Source of the DNA: Mycobacterium sp. OAS707
GTDB taxonomy: Bacteria > Actinomycetota > Actinomycetes > Mycobacteriales > Mycobacteriaceae
Assembly: GCF_014873705.1 (NCBI RefSeq)
Contig: NZ_JADBDS010000005.1
Span: forward strand, 62,001-126,000
Direction: 5' to 3'
DNA length: 64,000 nt
Under the pieces are notes generated by a model that saw only the letters and a list, made by a program, of their open reading frames with translations, did no database searches and was not told the origin of the DNA. Positions 17,682-25,781 of this stretch are shown here, one piece after another (positions within the stretch are counted from its first letter, which is position 1; each line of letters begins with the position of its first letter). The translations under genes and the position numbers were made by a program.

Positions 17682-19192
17682 CAGTGGTACCTGACGAAGT
17701 GCAGCAGATCGATCGCCCACGCCGCGAACACGATCACCGCGGTGGTCGCCACGTACTCCACGTACTCGACGAGTTCGCGGACCGGTTCGGAGAAGTTCCG
17801 GTTCGGGATCACCGTCCCGCCGAGCAGCGCACACACCGCGATGCCGAGCACGACCGCCGCCGCCCACAGCCCGGTCACCGACGCCGCGTCGGCGGCGACG
17901 CCGTAGTGGACCGGGATCGCGAACAGCGATACCGCCCCACCCGTGACCACCGTGATCGCATGGCGGCGGTCGCGAAACGCGCGCGCCCGCAACACCAGGA
18001 TCACCGCGATGATGGCGACCACCACCACGAACGGCCACTGCGAACCGACGCCGGGATGAATGGCGAACCACGACGACCCGACCTGCACCAGCGCGTTGCC
18101 GAGCAGCAGCCCGGTCAGCACCCGGTTGGACCGCCGGGCCACCTCGGCGAGCGCCTCACCGCGCAGCGTGATGTCGTGCGGTGCGTCGGCGACGGGAGTG
18201 ATCGTGTCCTCCGGCTCACCCGGTGCCCGGGTGTACATGTCCTTGCCGGTGATCGAGTCGAAGCTCTGGCGCGGCACCTTGGCCAGCTGCCTGCCGATCG
18301 CCGGCGCGGCCAGCGACACCGTCAGCACCGCGATGAGCATCACCGTCGCGATCCGCTGGCCGGGCACGGTAAAGAACATCCGGGCACCCGAGGCCGCCAG
18401 CACCGCCACCGACACGGTGATCACCGCCGCCGCGGCCACCCAGTAGCGGCTGGTGAAACGCGCCACCAGCGCGGTGGCCACCAACGCCACCCCCGCCGCC
18501 AGAAACGCGTGCGGTGCGCCCGGATGGGCTCCGGGCGGTGCGCAGGCCCCCGCCGCGACCAGCGCTGCCACCGCACACCAGCAGGCCGCCGTCCTGGCCG
18601 GAAGCGGCGCCGCCATCCGCACCGTCACCAACGTCACCGCGAGGAGCACCAGGCCCGCCGCGCCGAAGATGACCGGGGTCAGCCATCCCCCGTCCGTGGC
18701 CCAGCGCTGGCGCCACACGAGAAGACCCGACACCAGCAGCGCCACGGTCGTCAACGCCACCGCCACCGCGGCGGCGTCACCGGCCGACACGGCCGGGAAA
18801 TGGCTCCTGGCCCACCTGGCGATCGCCGCCGACACGTTCTCGATGTTGGGTTCGTAGCGCTGCGCGGAGGCCGCGGGCACGAACGCGAGCAGCTCGGCGT
18901 CGCTGACACCCTGCGCGGAGAGCGACAGATTGCCCGCCAGCATGGTCATGCCCGCGGCGCGGGCGAACACGAAGTTGCGCCGCGGCAGCTCCTCGGCGCC
19001 GATCGAGCGCAGCTGCCGGTTGATCGCGTCGCGGGTCGGGTCGGCCAGCTTGGCCAGCGGCACGGCCGCGGGCAGCAACAGGTCGATCTGATGGCTCTCC
19101 CCCACCAGCAGCGACACCCGGCTCGAGGCGGGCACGCCGGTGTCGGCCCGCAGGTCGCGACCGGCCACCCCGCGATCGGCGGTGGCGGTCAT
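17681..19192 (-). CDS. eccD: Type VII secretion integral membrane protein EccD
   Basis: Core channel-scaffold protein of ESX systems, 503 residues. The first 110 residues form the ubiquitin-like cytosolic domain (RVSLLVGESHQIDLLLPAAV), followed by about eleven membrane helices, the usual architecture (for example AAAVAVALTTVALLVSGLLV and GAAGLVLLAVTLVTVRMA). The start overlaps the upstream ATPase stop by 4 bp (ATGA). The order ATPase-eccD-mycP-eccE is that of ESX-2. Confidence 0.93.
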   Translation of the reverse strand: MTATADRGVAGRDLRADTGVPASSRVSLLVGESHQIDLLLPAAVPLAKLADPTRDAINRQLRSIGAEELPRRNFVFARAAGMTMLAGNLSLSAQGVSDAELLAFVPAASAQRYEPNIENVSAAIARWARSHFPAVSAGDAAAVAVALTTVALLVSGLLVWRQRWATDGGWLTPVIFGAAGLVLLAVTLVTVRMAAPLPARTAACWCAVAALVAAGACAPPGAHPGAPHAFLAAGVALVATALVARFTSRYWVAAAAVITVSVAVLAASGARMFFTVPGQRIATVMLIAVLTVSLAAPAIGRQLAKVPRQSFDSITGKDMYTRAPGEPEDTITPVADAPHDITLRGEALAEVARRSNRVLTGLLLGNALVQVGSSWFAIHPGVGSQWPFVVVVAIIAVILVLRARAFRDRRHAITVVTGGAVSLFAIPVHYGVAADAASVTGLWAAAVVLGIAVCALLGGTVIPNRNFSEPVRELVEYVEYVATTAVIVFAAWAIDLLHFVRYH

Positions 19193-20556
19193 CGGCGCTC
19201 CCGGGGCCGCTCGGTGGTCGCGGTGAAGTGCTCGGCCAGCGCCGCGGCGATCTCGAGCACCCGGCGGCGGGTGTGCTTGTTGAGCTCGTCGTCGATGTCG
19301 ATCACCCCGGCCGGGCGCAGATGCCGGTCATAGGGCATCTCGATGACCTTCTGACCGCGGCTGCCGAACCGTTCGATCAGCAGCTTCACGTCCCGCTTGC
19401 TGGCCTGGTTATCGGAGTTGTTGACGACGACCACGGTGCGGTGCAGCAGCCCGGTGTAGCCGTTGTTGGCCAGCCACTCCAGGGTCTGACCCGCCGCCGA
19501 CGCGCCGTCATACCAGCATGAGGACACCACGATCAGCGCGTCCACGTCGGCGACCGCGGCGCGGGTCACCGGGGCGTCCATCGTCGACCCGCAGTCCACG
19601 ATCGACACCGTGAAGTGGCGGTCCAGCTGGGCCACGGCAGCCGAGTAGACCGACGGATCGAGCACGCGGCGGCGCGCGGTGGACATCTCCCCGGCCAGCA
19701 CGAACAGCCCCGAGGCGTTGCTGCCGACGCGGCTGCGAACATCGGCGAAGGTGTGCAGGTTGCGGTCACCGGCCAGCTCCCAATAGGACCCCGACGCCTT
19801 GGGGTCGATGCGGCTGGCGAGCTTGCCGAACGCGGTGTCGGCGTCGATGGCCACCACCCGGTCATCGGGGCGCATCTCGGCCAGCAGCGACCCCACGCAG
19901 GCCGAGATGGTGGTCTTGCCGACGCCGCCCTTGCCCAGCACGCCGATCTTGTAGCGGCCCCGCAGCAGCGAGCGGACCTTGGCCTCCAGCTCGGCCTGGT
20001 AGCGCTCGTCGGGTGACTGCCCGGGGTTGATCAGATGAAACGTCGCGGCGTACAAGGCTTTTCGCCAGCCACGCTGCGGCGGGATCTTGCGGGTGGGCAC
20101 CAGTTCGGTGCTGCGGATGTCGTCGACGAAGTTGAAGCTGCCCGCCCCGCCGGGCGTCGGACCCCAGCCAGGTGGCGCGCTGCCCCAGTCGCCGGCAGGC
20201 GGACGCGGCGGAGGACTTTGCGGGCCGCGTGGACCCGCCAGCAGCTCATCGCGGTTGATCAGCGACGTCTTTTCCGACAGGCCCTCGGGGTCATGGCGCG
20301 CGGGCTGCTCGAGGTGACGCGCGCCGGTGTTCGGCGGCGGGGCGGACGGATCCGGGCGGAACGGCGCCGGTGCATCCGGCCACGGCGCAGGGGGAACCGG
20401 GCGGGTCACCCCCGGGTCCGGTGCGCCCGCCAGGTGGCGGGGCGCCTCACCGGACGCCTCGGTGGGCGCGGGCCGTTCGACGTTCTGGGCGCCGCCCGGC
20501 TGTGCGCTCGGGCCGGTCTCGTACTCGTCGGAGTCGTCCCGTTGCGGGTTACTCAT
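19189..20556 (-). CDS. EspI-like/Rv3888c-like MinD-family ATPase of ESX locus
   Basis: A 455-residue protein with a long Pro/Gly-rich N-terminal tail (about 1-140) and a C-terminal MinD/ParA-type ATPase domain. The deviant Walker A motif GKGGVGKTT is at about 208-216 and the Walker B-like aspartates are in RVVAIDAD and VSIVDCGS. Such ATPases occur in ESX-1 (EspI) and ESX-2 (Rv3888c), where EspI is linked to energy-dependent regulation of secretion. It sits directly before eccD with a 4-bp overlap. The upstream gap to eccB is 67 bp and contains the inverted repeat ACATGC-ACA-GCATGT (20576-20590). Confidence 0.88.
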   Translation of the reverse strand: MSNPQRDDSDEYETGPSAQPGGAQNVERPAPTEASGEAPRHLAGAPDPGVTRPVPPAPWPDAPAPFRPDPSAPPPNTGARHLEQPARHDPEGLSEKTSLINRDELLAGPRGPQSPPPRPPAGDWGSAPPGWGPTPGGAGSFNFVDDIRSTELVPTRKIPPQRGWRKALYAATFHLINPGQSPDERYQAELEAKVRSLLRGRYKIGVLGKGGVGKTTISACVGSLLAEMRPDDRVVAIDADTAFGKLASRIDPKASGSYWELAGDRNLHTFADVRSRVGSNASGLFVLAGEMSTARRRVLDPSVYSAAVAQLDRHFTVSIVDCGSTMDAPVTRAAVADVDALIVVSSCWYDGASAAGQTLEWLANNGYTGLLHRTVVVVNNSDNQASKRDVKLLIERFGSRGQKVIEMPYDRHLRPAGVIDIDDELNKHTRRRVLEIAAALAEHFTATTERPRERR

Positions 20557-20575
20557 ATCGTCATCCTAACGGCGC

Positions 20576-20590
20576 ACATGCACAGCATGT
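20576..20590. promoter_or_regulatory. Perfect 6-3-6 inverted repeat upstream of ESX ATPase gene
   Basis: ACATGC-ACA-GCATGT lies 20-34 bp upstream of the ATPase start, in the only sizeable gap of the downstream half of the ESX locus (20557-20623). It may mark an internal promoter or regulator site. This is inference from position and symmetry only. Confidence 0.3.
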
Positions 20591-20623
20591 ACGCCAGTTG
20601 CGGCGGCACCGATTGCGTCATTC

Positions 20624-22141
20624 TCATTGCGGCGCCTGCGTTTTCGTGGGTAATGCCTCGGCCCCACCCACCGGGGTCAGCGAGTCGTGCTGGGTCAGCG
20701 CATCGGCTTTGGACAACGCCGCACCGGGGGCGAACGTGCGGATCATCGCCCACGGTGCCTGGCGCGCTGAGGCGGTCGCGATGCCCAGCGGGCGCAGCGT
20801 CGCGTCCTCCAGCGCGATGCCGTAGCGCACCCCCTCATCGGAGATCCACCACAGCGAGTCGCGGCTGACCGAGGACGGATCGGCGTTCGTCGTCATCACC
20901 AGGTTGGTCGACCCCGGCGCGATGTAAACCTGATCGGCCTCATCGGAATCGGGGTCGTTGCGGCCGTCCTTGACCAGATGGATCAGCCGGTTGTCCGACT
21001 CGGCCGGGATCGGTAACCCCTGCCCCGAGAGCACCGCCACCACCGCGGCTTTGTCGGTGGAGCCCTTCGACCACGCCATGCACGTGGTGACGGCCACGGA
21101 GGTGTCGACCAGGTGCAGCCGGGTGGCTGGGTAGTAGGACACCGGCAGCGTGTCGACCACCGGGACCGGTGCCAGCCGGTCGGGGGACACCGCGACCGGC
21201 GCGACGTCGCCGAACGAGTTGGCCGCCCGCAGCAGCGACGCCACGAACGGCGAAATGCGTTGCACCCCATTGGACAACAGCACGTACAGCGATTCGCCGC
21301 CGCCTTGGGCGACGTCGTGCACGCTCAGCACCGAACCGACGACCACGCCGGGTCCCAGGTTGTACGGTGAGGGCGCTCCGGCGTCGGCGATGGCCGGCAC
21401 CACCAGCGGATCGGTCGCCGGGATGGCGTCATAGAGCGCGTTGGACATCGTGACCGGTTGGGGCGCAGCCGAATCCACGCCCAACGCCAGCGCAACCGAC
21501 TTGTTGGACAGGTCGATGTCGGAGCGGTGCCCGTCCCACACCACGAACGTTTTGTCGTTGTGGCGCGCCAGGATCGCGTTGGGCATCTGCAGCGGCGCCG
21601 ACCGCGCCCCCAGCGTCAGCGGCCCGGCGATCGCGGTCACCATCGGGGCGCGCCCGGCCGACGCGGTTGCCGTCGCGCTGGGTGTGGTGTCGCACACCGC
21701 CCACTGGGAACCCAGCCCGGTGCGGATCGGCATTTGTGTTGGGGCACCGACGATTCCGACCCACGGCGCCTTGGGGTATTTGTCGAGTTCGGCGGCCTTG
21801 ACGAACGTCGGGTTGGCGTTCTGCCCCGAAATCAGCCGCGCACTGGTCAGGTTCAGCGCGGGGTGCAACCGCCCGTCGACGAGCACATAGATGGCGCCGG
21901 TGTCGCGGTCGGCCAGGATCGCCGACGTGCCGACCTGGCCGGCCGGTTTGATGTAGGCCATCAGCGCCGCCAGCGCGATCGCCACCAGGGTCAGCACGAA
22001 GCCCAGGATCAGCGCGGCGATACGCCGCTGCTCGGGGTCGTAGTCCAGCCGAACCCCGTGATGGCTCAACGCCGCAGCGTTGCGCCGGTTCCAGAAATAG
22101 TGCGCCGTGACCTGCAGGCGCGACGTCAAATTCAGCGCCAC
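20624..22141 (-). CDS. eccB: Type VII secretion protein EccB
   Basis: Core ESX membrane protein with a large periplasmic domain, 505 residues. The cytosolic N terminus (LTSRLQVTAHYFWNRRNAAA) and single membrane helix (LILGFVLTLVAIALAALMAY) are typical, followed by the repeat-containing outer domain (AILADRDTGAIYVLVDGRLH). The start is GTG at 22141, 43 bp after espG. In known ESX-2 loci eccB sits next to eccC near the start of the cluster; here it lies between espG and the ATPase gene, with no eccC neighbour. Confidence 0.93.
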   Translation of the reverse strand: MALNLTSRLQVTAHYFWNRRNAAALSHHGVRLDYDPEQRRIAALILGFVLTLVAIALAALMAYIKPAGQVGTSAILADRDTGAIYVLVDGRLHPALNLTSARLISGQNANPTFVKAAELDKYPKAPWVGIVGAPTQMPIRTGLGSQWAVCDTTPSATATASAGRAPMVTAIAGPLTLGARSAPLQMPNAILARHNDKTFVVWDGHRSDIDLSNKSVALALGVDSAAPQPVTMSNALYDAIPATDPLVVPAIADAGAPSPYNLGPGVVVGSVLSVHDVAQGGGESLYVLLSNGVQRISPFVASLLRAANSFGDVAPVAVSPDRLAPVPVVDTLPVSYYPATRLHLVDTSVAVTTCMAWSKGSTDKAAVVAVLSGQGLPIPAESDNRLIHLVKDGRNDPDSDEADQVYIAPGSTNLVMTTNADPSSVSRDSLWWISDEGVRYGIALEDATLRPLGIATASARQAPWAMIRTFAPGAALSKADALTQHDSLTPVGGAEALPTKTQAPQ

Positions 22142-22184
22142 CGCGCCACCCCCGCCGAGGACCCGCCCGCCACTGACCTGACGC

Positions 22185-23042
22185 TCATGTCAGCTGCGGC
22201 ACGGCCAGCAGGTCGGCCAGGTCATCACGCAGGCTGGTGGGCGTCGCGGGAAAGACGGCCATCCACTCCCTGCCGTCGGCCGCCGTCGTGGTGGACAGGC
22301 TGATCCGCCCGTACTCGGTGTCGGCGACAGTCAGCACCCGCGGGTGCGGGCGCATCTCGGGCACGTGGTCGATGACGATCACGACGGCCATCGCCGAGGT
22401 GTCCAAACCGGAGGCCGCCTGCAGCACCTCCACCTCCCACGGGCCCAGCCCCAGCGAACGCAGCGCCGCGGCCATCGCCTCGGGCCCCTTGCCGGCCGCG
22501 GCGTGCACCGCCGAGGTCAGCAGGTCCTTGGGCACATTGAAACCCTCGATGTCTGCGGGTGGGTGTTCACCGAAGGCGGGCAACAACATCCGGCACATGT
22601 GGGCGATCTGTTTGTCGGTCTCTTCGGCCTCACCCACACCGCCGATGACCATATCGCCGCCGTCGCGGGCGGCCATCGCCAGGAACCGGCGGTGCCGGCA
22701 GATCACCATCACCCGCTCGGCCACCGTGGGCCCGGCGGTTTCGGTGGCGGGTCCATCGGGGCGGCGGATCCGCAGCACCACCTCCCGCTCGGGACGGCCC
22801 AGCACGGTCATCCAGTCGGCCACGATCGGGTCGACCGCGCCGCGCTCGTCGATCACCCCGGCCTCGACCAGACTCTGGTACTGCGCGGTACGCGCGATCG
22901 GTTGACGCCCGGCGGTGGTCTCCACGATCAGGTCGCCGTGTGCTGAGGGGATGTAGGGCTTGAGCTGCAACGCCACTGGCATCGACTCCACGCCGACCAG
23001 TGCCTGCAGCACCCAGATGCCCTCGACCGATGTCTGCAACAC
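22185..23042 (-). CDS. espG: ESX secretion-associated chaperone EspG
   Basis: Cytosolic chaperone that binds the tip of system-specific PE-PPE dimers, 285 residues. GTG at 23042 is chosen because it follows GGGAGG at a 5-base gap and gives the typical LQTSVEGIWVLQALVGVE start; a further 12 codons in frame upstream would run into a strong hairpin. EspG family features include the central beta sheet (REVVLRIRRPDG, VMVICRHRRFLAMAARDG) and the C-terminal AVFPATPTSLRDDLADLL. It is separated from the upstream esx genes by that hairpin and is closely followed by eccB. Confidence 0.85.
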   Translation of the reverse strand: MLQTSVEGIWVLQALVGVESMPVALQLKPYIPSAHGDLIVETTAGRQPIARTAQYQSLVEAGVIDERGAVDPIVADWMTVLGRPEREVVLRIRRPDGPATETAGPTVAERVMVICRHRRFLAMAARDGGDMVIGGVGEAEETDKQIAHMCRMLLPAFGEHPPADIEGFNVPKDLLTSAVHAAAGKGPEAMAAALRSLGLGPWEVEVLQAASGLDTSAMAVVIVIDHVPEMRPHPRVLTVADTEYGRISLSTTTAADGREWMAVFPATPTSLRDDLADLLAVPQLT

Positions 23043-23077
23043 CGTTGCCTCCCAATGCCTTTCACTCAACACACGCA

Positions 23078-23112
23078 CAAGAGGGGGCCTGCCGAAGTCA
23101 GGCCCCCTCTTG
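23078..23112 (-). terminator. Strong hairpin between esx genes and espG
   Basis: A perfect 14-bp inverted repeat (arms 23078-23091 and 23099-23112, AAGAGGGGGCCTG/CAGGCCCCCTCTT plus one outer pair) with a 7-base loop. No T-run follows on the minus strand, so it may act as a processing or stabilising hairpin at the 3' end of the esx transcript, or as a partial terminator that lowers expression of the downstream core genes. Confidence 0.7.
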
Positions 23113-23140
23113 AACGGTTGACGCTAACGTTGCCGACTTC

Positions 23141-23443
23141 TCAGATCGACGTGAAGGACTGGCCGATCGCGCCGTCGGTGGCCTGGCTGTTGCCGGCCGC
23201 GGTGTCGATGGCGTTGCCGTGGCGGGCGATGACCTCCTGGCCGTCCTGCACGGCCTGGTGGATCAGGCTCATCACCTGCTGATAGGCCGGCGCGCCCTGG
23301 GGGCCGGTGAAGTACTCCGGGGAGGCGTTGACGGCGTTGATCGCTTCCTGCCCCAGCGATTCCAGTTCCTGGGAAAAGCTCATGTGTCCGGAGGCCAGAT
23401 CGGCCATGCCCGCCAGATTGGCGATGATCGTTTCGTTGTCCAT
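23141..23443 (-). CDS. EsxC-like WXG100-family protein
   Basis: A 100-residue helical-hairpin protein of the Esx type. The turn has YFTGPQG in place of the classical WxG, as in EsxC of ESX-2 (which I recall as FFAGHG). The C terminus (NAIDTAAGNSQATDGAIG) also resembles EsxC. No YxxxD/E signal is visible. An AAAGGA ribosome-binding site precedes the ATG. It is probably the partner of the next upstream Esx protein and co-secreted as a dimer. The family call is from length, helical pattern and position. Confidence 0.8.
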   Translation of the reverse strand: MDNETIIANLAGMADLASGHMSFSQELESLGQEAINAVNASPEYFTGPQGAPAYQQVMSLIHQAVQDGQEVIARHGNAIDTAAGNSQATDGAIGQSFTSI

Positions 23444-23505
23444 CAGTGAAATCCTTTGTCTCTCAGTTCGATTGGATGACTAGCGCAAGCTCGTGGGGTC
23501 CAGAT

Positions 23506-23841
23506 TCACTGGAACTTGATGGCACCGGCGACCTGCTGGTACAGGCTGGAGTTGTCGTGATCGGTGTTGGTGGTGTGCGAACCGGCCTGGCGCAGCGTGT
23601 CATTGACCTGCTGGAAGCGATGCTGGATCTTGGTCTGGGCGTCGTGGATCTCTGCACCGGTGGCCACGCTGGTCATCGCGGCGTTGCCGCCCATCGTCTG
23701 GTTGGCGATGGATTCCTCGTTGGCGTGCTGGTAGCGGTTGAGCACATCCTGCATGCGCTGCGAGACGTCGTCCATGGTGTTGGCAAGGTTGTGAACATTC
23801 GCGGCATTGACCTTGATCGTTCCGCCGCCGGGCTCCGTCAT
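23506..23841 (-). CDS. EsxD-like Esx-family protein
   Basis: A 111-residue helical protein directly downstream of the PPE gene. Its N terminus (TIKVNAANVHNLANTMDDVS) is Esx-like (compare the TIQVTPQML start of EsxD), and a C-terminal amphipathic helix is present. The central turn reads NQTMGGNAAM, so the Trp of WxG is lost while GG remains. No YxxxD/E motif. The ATG has a GAGGGAG ribosome-binding site. Likely a heterodimer partner of the EsxC-like protein. Confidence 0.78.
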   Translation of the reverse strand: MTEPGGGTIKVNAANVHNLANTMDDVSQRMQDVLNRYQHANEESIANQTMGGNAAMTSVATGAEIHDAQTKIQHRFQQVNDTLRQAGSHTTNTDHDNSSLYQQVAGAIKFQ

Positions 23842-23925
23842 CTGGTGTCTCCCTCGAAATTGGTTGGTAGCTGCTGGATTTCAGTTTAAGAGCCGCGCGG
23901 GGCTGCTCTGGACGCTAATTTTCAT

Positions 23926-25149
23926 TCAGATCCGTTGCTGCTCCCCCCTGCTGGGACGCCCGGTGATCTGCATCGCCCGTCCCGGGCGTTGCTCGGAGCG
24001 CGACTGCTCACCGTCGCGGCCCAACGCTGCCGGCGGCGCCCCGTACAGCCCGCCGCCGCCCAGTCCGGCCGGGCGGGCCGCCCCGGCCTCTGCTGCCGGG
24101 CCGCCGCCCTGCCAGCCGCCGGGCAACGTCGGCGAGGTGGGTGCGGAAAAGCTGCTCGCCGGACGCACGAAGCTGCTCGACAGCGCGGCGTTGCTCAGCG
24201 CGCCACCACCGCCGCCGCCCAGCGAGCCCAGCGCTCCGACGCCGCCCAGCCCGGGCCCGATCGCTCCCGCTGCCTCGGGCGCCAGCGCCGCCGCGGCCTG
24301 CGCCCCGTTGGCGCTGGTCATCGATTGGGTAAGCGGGCCCAGCATGCCCGACAGCAGCTGCGGTGCCTGCCCCAGCATCTGCGGCAGCTGCCCGCCGACC
24401 TGGCTGATCTGACCGAATGAGGAGCCGACCTGGCCGAACACGCCGCCGAGCTGGCCGACCATCGACGACATCATGCCTTCAGAACCCGACCCGCCCTGGA
24501 CCGTCGCGTCGCCGGCCTGCGTCATCGTTTTCGCGCTGGCCTGCAACGCGCCCTGCGTGCCGTCGGTCGCGGCAGCCTGTGCCACGCCCATCGCCGGGCC
24601 CAACGGGTTGGCGGCGTCCGGGGAGAACGGCGCCGGTGTGCCCAGCGCGGCCAGCGCCGTCGACACCACCGATCCGTAGCCGGTGCGCGCGGTCGCGTTC
24701 TGGATCCAGAACGCGTGGTACTCGCCCTCCAGCGCGGCGATCTCGCCGGTGTGGATGCCAAAAGCGTTGGTGGCCACCAGCGTTGCCTGGGTGGTGCGGT
24801 TGGTCACGACCACCTCGGCCGGGATCATCGACTCCAGCGCGCTGCTGTGCGCCATCGCCACTTCGGAAGCCTGCACCATCGACAGCCGGGCCCACGCCGA
24901 GGCCGTCTCGCACAACAGGATGAACTCGTCGGCGCTCATCGTCATCATCTGCCCGCCGGGCCCCTGCCAGGACACCGACGCCGTCGAGTGGACGTTGATC
25001 CCCATCGCGGCCATCTCGGCCAGCAGCATGTCGGCGATCGACTCATGGCCCGTGGCGGCATCCAGCAGGCTGGCGCCCAGGTCCCCCGAGCGCATCAACA
25101 CGTGGTTGGTTGCAGGATCGACCGCAGCCGCGTCCCCGAATCCCGACAT
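23926..25149 (-). CDS. PPE family protein (PPE69-like)
   Basis: A 407-residue ESX substrate. The N-terminal 180 residues carry the helical PPE fold with the conserved WQGPGG turn (TASVSWQGPGGQMMTMSADE), but the literal Pro-Pro-Glu near the N terminus is missing, as in some ESX-2-type members. The C-terminal half is Gly/Ala/Gln-rich and disordered-looking (GQLGGVFGQVGSSFGQ). It lies 15 bp after the PE gene and should form the PE-PPE dimer recognised by EspG. Position before the esx pair is as in ESX-2 (PE36-PPE69-esxD-esxC). Confidence 0.88.
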   Translation of the reverse strand: MSGFGDAAAVDPATNHVLMRSGDLGASLLDAATGHESIADMLLAEMAAMGINVHSTASVSWQGPGGQMMTMSADEFILLCETASAWARLSMVQASEVAMAHSSALESMIPAEVVVTNRTTQATLVATNAFGIHTGEIAALEGEYHAFWIQNATARTGYGSVVSTALAALGTPAPFSPDAANPLGPAMGVAQAAATDGTQGALQASAKTMTQAGDATVQGGSGSEGMMSSMVGQLGGVFGQVGSSFGQISQVGGQLPQMLGQAPQLLSGMLGPLTQSMTSANGAQAAAALAPEAAGAIGPGLGGVGALGSLGGGGGGALSNAALSSSFVRPASSFSAPTSPTLPGGWQGGGPAAEAGAARPAGLGGGGLYGAPPAALGRDGEQSRSEQRPGRAMQITGRPSRGEQQRI

Positions 25150-25164
25150 ACCGCCTTCAGCCGA

Positions 25165-25470
25165 TCAGATCGACAGGGTGGCTTCGTTGATGGCGTCGGT
25201 GGCCACGTAGGCCGCCGCACTGGTGCCCACCGTTTCGGCGAACAGCCCGCGCACCATCACCAGCTGCGACAGCATCGCCATCGTCTCGGCGCCGCGCGCA
25301 CCGAAGGCCGCCGCCGCCGCAGCCGAGGCGTCCTCGGCCCCCGGCGGCAGGATCGCCGTCACCGGGGCGGCCGCACCGGCGCCGGTACCGGCCATCGTGG
25401 CCGTTCCGGCGTTTTCGATCGCCGACGCGACGCCCACCGCGGGCGCATTGATCAGCAACGGACTGCTCAT
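25165..25470 (-). CDS. PE family protein (PE36-like)
   Basis: A 101-residue PE-type protein beginning MSSPLLINAPAVGVASAI; the ATG at 25470 is preferred over one 18 bases upstream. It is an Ala-rich helical hairpin ending with the type VII secretion signal YVATD (YxxxD). It is the only protein of the locus in which I see the YxxxD/E signal, so it may carry export for the PE-PPE pair. First gene of the locus. Confidence 0.85.
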   Translation of the reverse strand: MSSPLLINAPAVGVASAIENAGTATMAGTGAGAAAPVTAILPPGAEDASAAAAAAFGARGAETMAMLSQLVMVRGLFAETVGTSAAAYVATDAINEATLSI

Positions 25471-25781
25471 CTGATTCCTCCCCAACACACGCTGAGCCTG
25501 GACAGAAGGTGTTGTTGATTAGTGTAAGACCTGTAGCCGACTGACCTGTCCGCCTTTTTCTGCTCCCCCGCTGTCGATAAGTGTCACGACAGTGTCGTAA
25601 TGCAGGGAACAGCGCTTGGGTGTTTTCCTTCGCCCCATGGTGTCTAGTTCTCGACGAGGGCACAACGTGTGAAGTTCTGGGTGCATTGACGACACGGTTC
25701 GTGTCTGGCCGTACGTGTCGCCCGCTCGTAGGTTGGCAAGAACTGACGGTCTCGACGTGACGCCACCGGACAAGGAGGGCA
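25471..25781. promoter_or_regulatory. Divergent promoter region PE operon / LLM oxidoreductase
   Basis: A 311-bp gene-free region from which the ESX locus (minus) and the LLM gene (plus) diverge. It holds a perfect 13-bp palindrome, ACGACA-G-TGTCGT, at 25586-25598, about 120 bp upstream of the PE start, a plausible operator. The LLM start has its own AAGGAGGGC ribosome-binding site just before 25782. Confidence 0.5.

Noticed and set aside
16170..19333. Very long plus-strand frames (465 and 572 codons) opposite mycP and eccD
   Set aside because: Arg/His/Gly-rich shadow frames of well-identified ESX genes on the other strand.
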